Assembly (NCBI RefSeq): GCF_020089865.1
Contig: NZ_JAIRBM010000009.1
Coordinates: 62,001-126,000 of the forward strand
Direction of reading: 5' to 3'
DNA from: Microvirga puerhi
GTDB taxonomy: Bacteria > Pseudomonadota > Alphaproteobacteria > Rhizobiales > Beijerinckiaceae
DNA length: 64,000 nt
In this document: one piece after another, positions 63,296 to 64,000 of the stretch
How positions within the stretch are numbered: position 1 is the stretch's first letter
How the letters are laid out: the number at the start of each line of letters is the position of its first letter
The notes under the pieces: model-generated
What the model saw: the letters and a program-made list of their open reading frames with translations, nothing else
Told to the model about the DNA's origin: nothing
Database searches by the model: none
Program-made: the position numbers and the translations under genes

Positions 63296-64000
63296 GAAAC
63301 CAAGTCGCGCACCCTGTCGTTCCGGGGGAACTTCTGGACGTCTGGTTTGACGGCCAATGTGTCGGCCAGCTCGAACGGCGCAGCGAGGCGGTGACCGACA
63401 TCGTCTTTCGCTACGCTCCAGCGTGGATCGACGCCCAGGGCAGCTTCCCAATCTCGATTACGATGCCATTGGCGGCGGTCGAACACGATCCAGTCGTGGT
63501 CTATCCCTGGTTCCTGAACCTGCTGCCCGAGGGAGGAGCTCTCCAAGCGGTCGGAAACATTCTCCAGGTCCATGAAATGGACGTGTTCGGAATGCTCGCG
63601 GAGATGGGACGTGATCTGCCCGGCGCGCTCGACATTCGCCGTCCCGGAACGGACACAAAGGCGTTCCGTCCGCACTATCACCGTCTGAGCGAAGCGGAAC
63701 TCGCTGACGCGCTCCGCCGATTGCCTGAGCGACCGCTGCTCGTCGGCGAAGACGGTGTCCATATGTCGGTGGCCGGCGCCCAGGAGAAGCTCCCGGTCGT
63801 CCGCTACAGGGATGGAGGCATAGGATTGGCCCTCGACGGAGCCCCGAGCACGCACATCCTCAAGCCGAGGAACGATCGGTTCCGGGCATCCGTGGAAAAC
63901 GAAGCCTTTTGTCTGCGCCTTGCGGCAGCCGTCGGACTTCCCGCCGCAAAGGTAACGATGCAGCGCGCTGAGGACGTCGATTACCTGTTGGTGGAACGAT
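63292..64000 (+). CDS. hipA: HipA family serine/threonine kinase toxin, N-terminal part (runs off the right edge)
   Basis: 236 residues visible from a GTG at 63292. N-terminal subdomain LDVWFDGQCVGQLERRSEAV and YPWFLNLLPEGGALQAVGNI match HipA_N; the Gly/Ser-rich nucleotide region SVAGAQEKLPVVRYRDGG and THILKPRNDRFRASVENEAF with the ATP-binding Lys follow. HipA phosphorylates glutamyl-tRNA synthetase or another target to halt growth. The catalytic Asp and D-F-D segments lie outside the window. Confidence 0.93.
   Translation, partial: MRNQVAHPVVPGELLDVWFDGQCVGQLERRSEAVTDIVFRYAPAWIDAQGSFPISITMPLAAVEHDPVVVYPWFLNLLPEGGALQAVGNILQVHEMDVFGMLAEMGRDLPGALDIRRPGTDTKAFRPHYHRLSEAELADALRRLPERPLLVGEDGVHMSVAGAQEKLPVVRYRDGGIGLALDGAPSTHILKPRNDRFRASVENEAFCLRLAAAVGLPAAKVTMQRAEDVDYLLVER

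Overview
The window looks like a high-GC alphaproteobacterial chromosome of the order Hyphomicrobiales (Rhizobiales), most like the Methylobacteriaceae/Microvirga group. The pointers are alphaproteobacteria-restricted families (TrcR/DUF1013, DUF1465, DUF1192, DUF4164, a GapR/DUF2312 fragment, the small aa3 oxidase subunit IV), the synteny zapA - 6S RNA - 5-formyl-THF cyclo-ligase, the tkt-gap-pgk-fba cluster and a cysteine-free L31. This placement is inferred from gene families and order, not from a database match.

Layout. 1-15.8 kb (mostly minus strand): envelope and recombination core, yebC-ruvC-ruvA-ruvB-ybgC-tolQ-tolR-tolA-tolB-[insert]-pal-cpoB. Four unrelated genes (phospholipase-D-like, HdeD, a TetR repressor and a divergent NIPSNAP gene with a double palindromic operator) lie between tolB and pal. 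ExoD, a YmdB-type phosphodiesterase, 5-formyl-THF cyclo-ligase, 6S RNA and zapA follow. 16-26.2 kb (plus): tkt-gap-pgk-fba, a ThiE-like gene, a Sel1-repeat protein, an inositol-monophosphatase-family gene and an orphan MotA/MotB-like stator pair. 26.2-39.4 kb: ABC exporter, rpmE, small alphaproteobacterial DUF genes, quinone oxidoreductase, TrcR, propionyl-CoA synthetase, TauE exporter, two DUF465 proteins, purEK, rpsU, a TPR lipoprotein and a nucleotidyltransferase.

39.4-47.5 kb is accessory: an XRE-cupin regulator divergent from a GNAT acetyltransferase, a MerR regulator fused to a P-loop ATPase-like domain, an AraC regulator divergent from a TPR/MFS operon, a small remnant of an acetyltransferase gene, YnfA, and crcB behind a fluoride riboswitch. 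47.5-61 kb returns to core functions: pntAa-pntAb-pntB with an oxidase subunit IV-like gene, a glycosyltransferase, an ABC1/UbiB kinase, oligoendopeptidase F, a degenerate sigma-54-type AAA+/Fis regulator, an L,D-transpeptidase and a DUF882 peptidase-like protein.

At about 61.2 kb the core ends abruptly. A gapR-like gene has lost its 5' part, and some 60 bases away a phosphopantetheinyl transferase gene has lost its 3' part. Beyond lies visibly more AT-rich sequence with an unknown gene and a hipBA toxin-antitoxin operon whose promoter holds three evenly spaced 19-bp palindromic operators. hipA runs off the right edge. No tRNA, rRNA, CRISPR array, intact insertion sequence or prophage was recognised.
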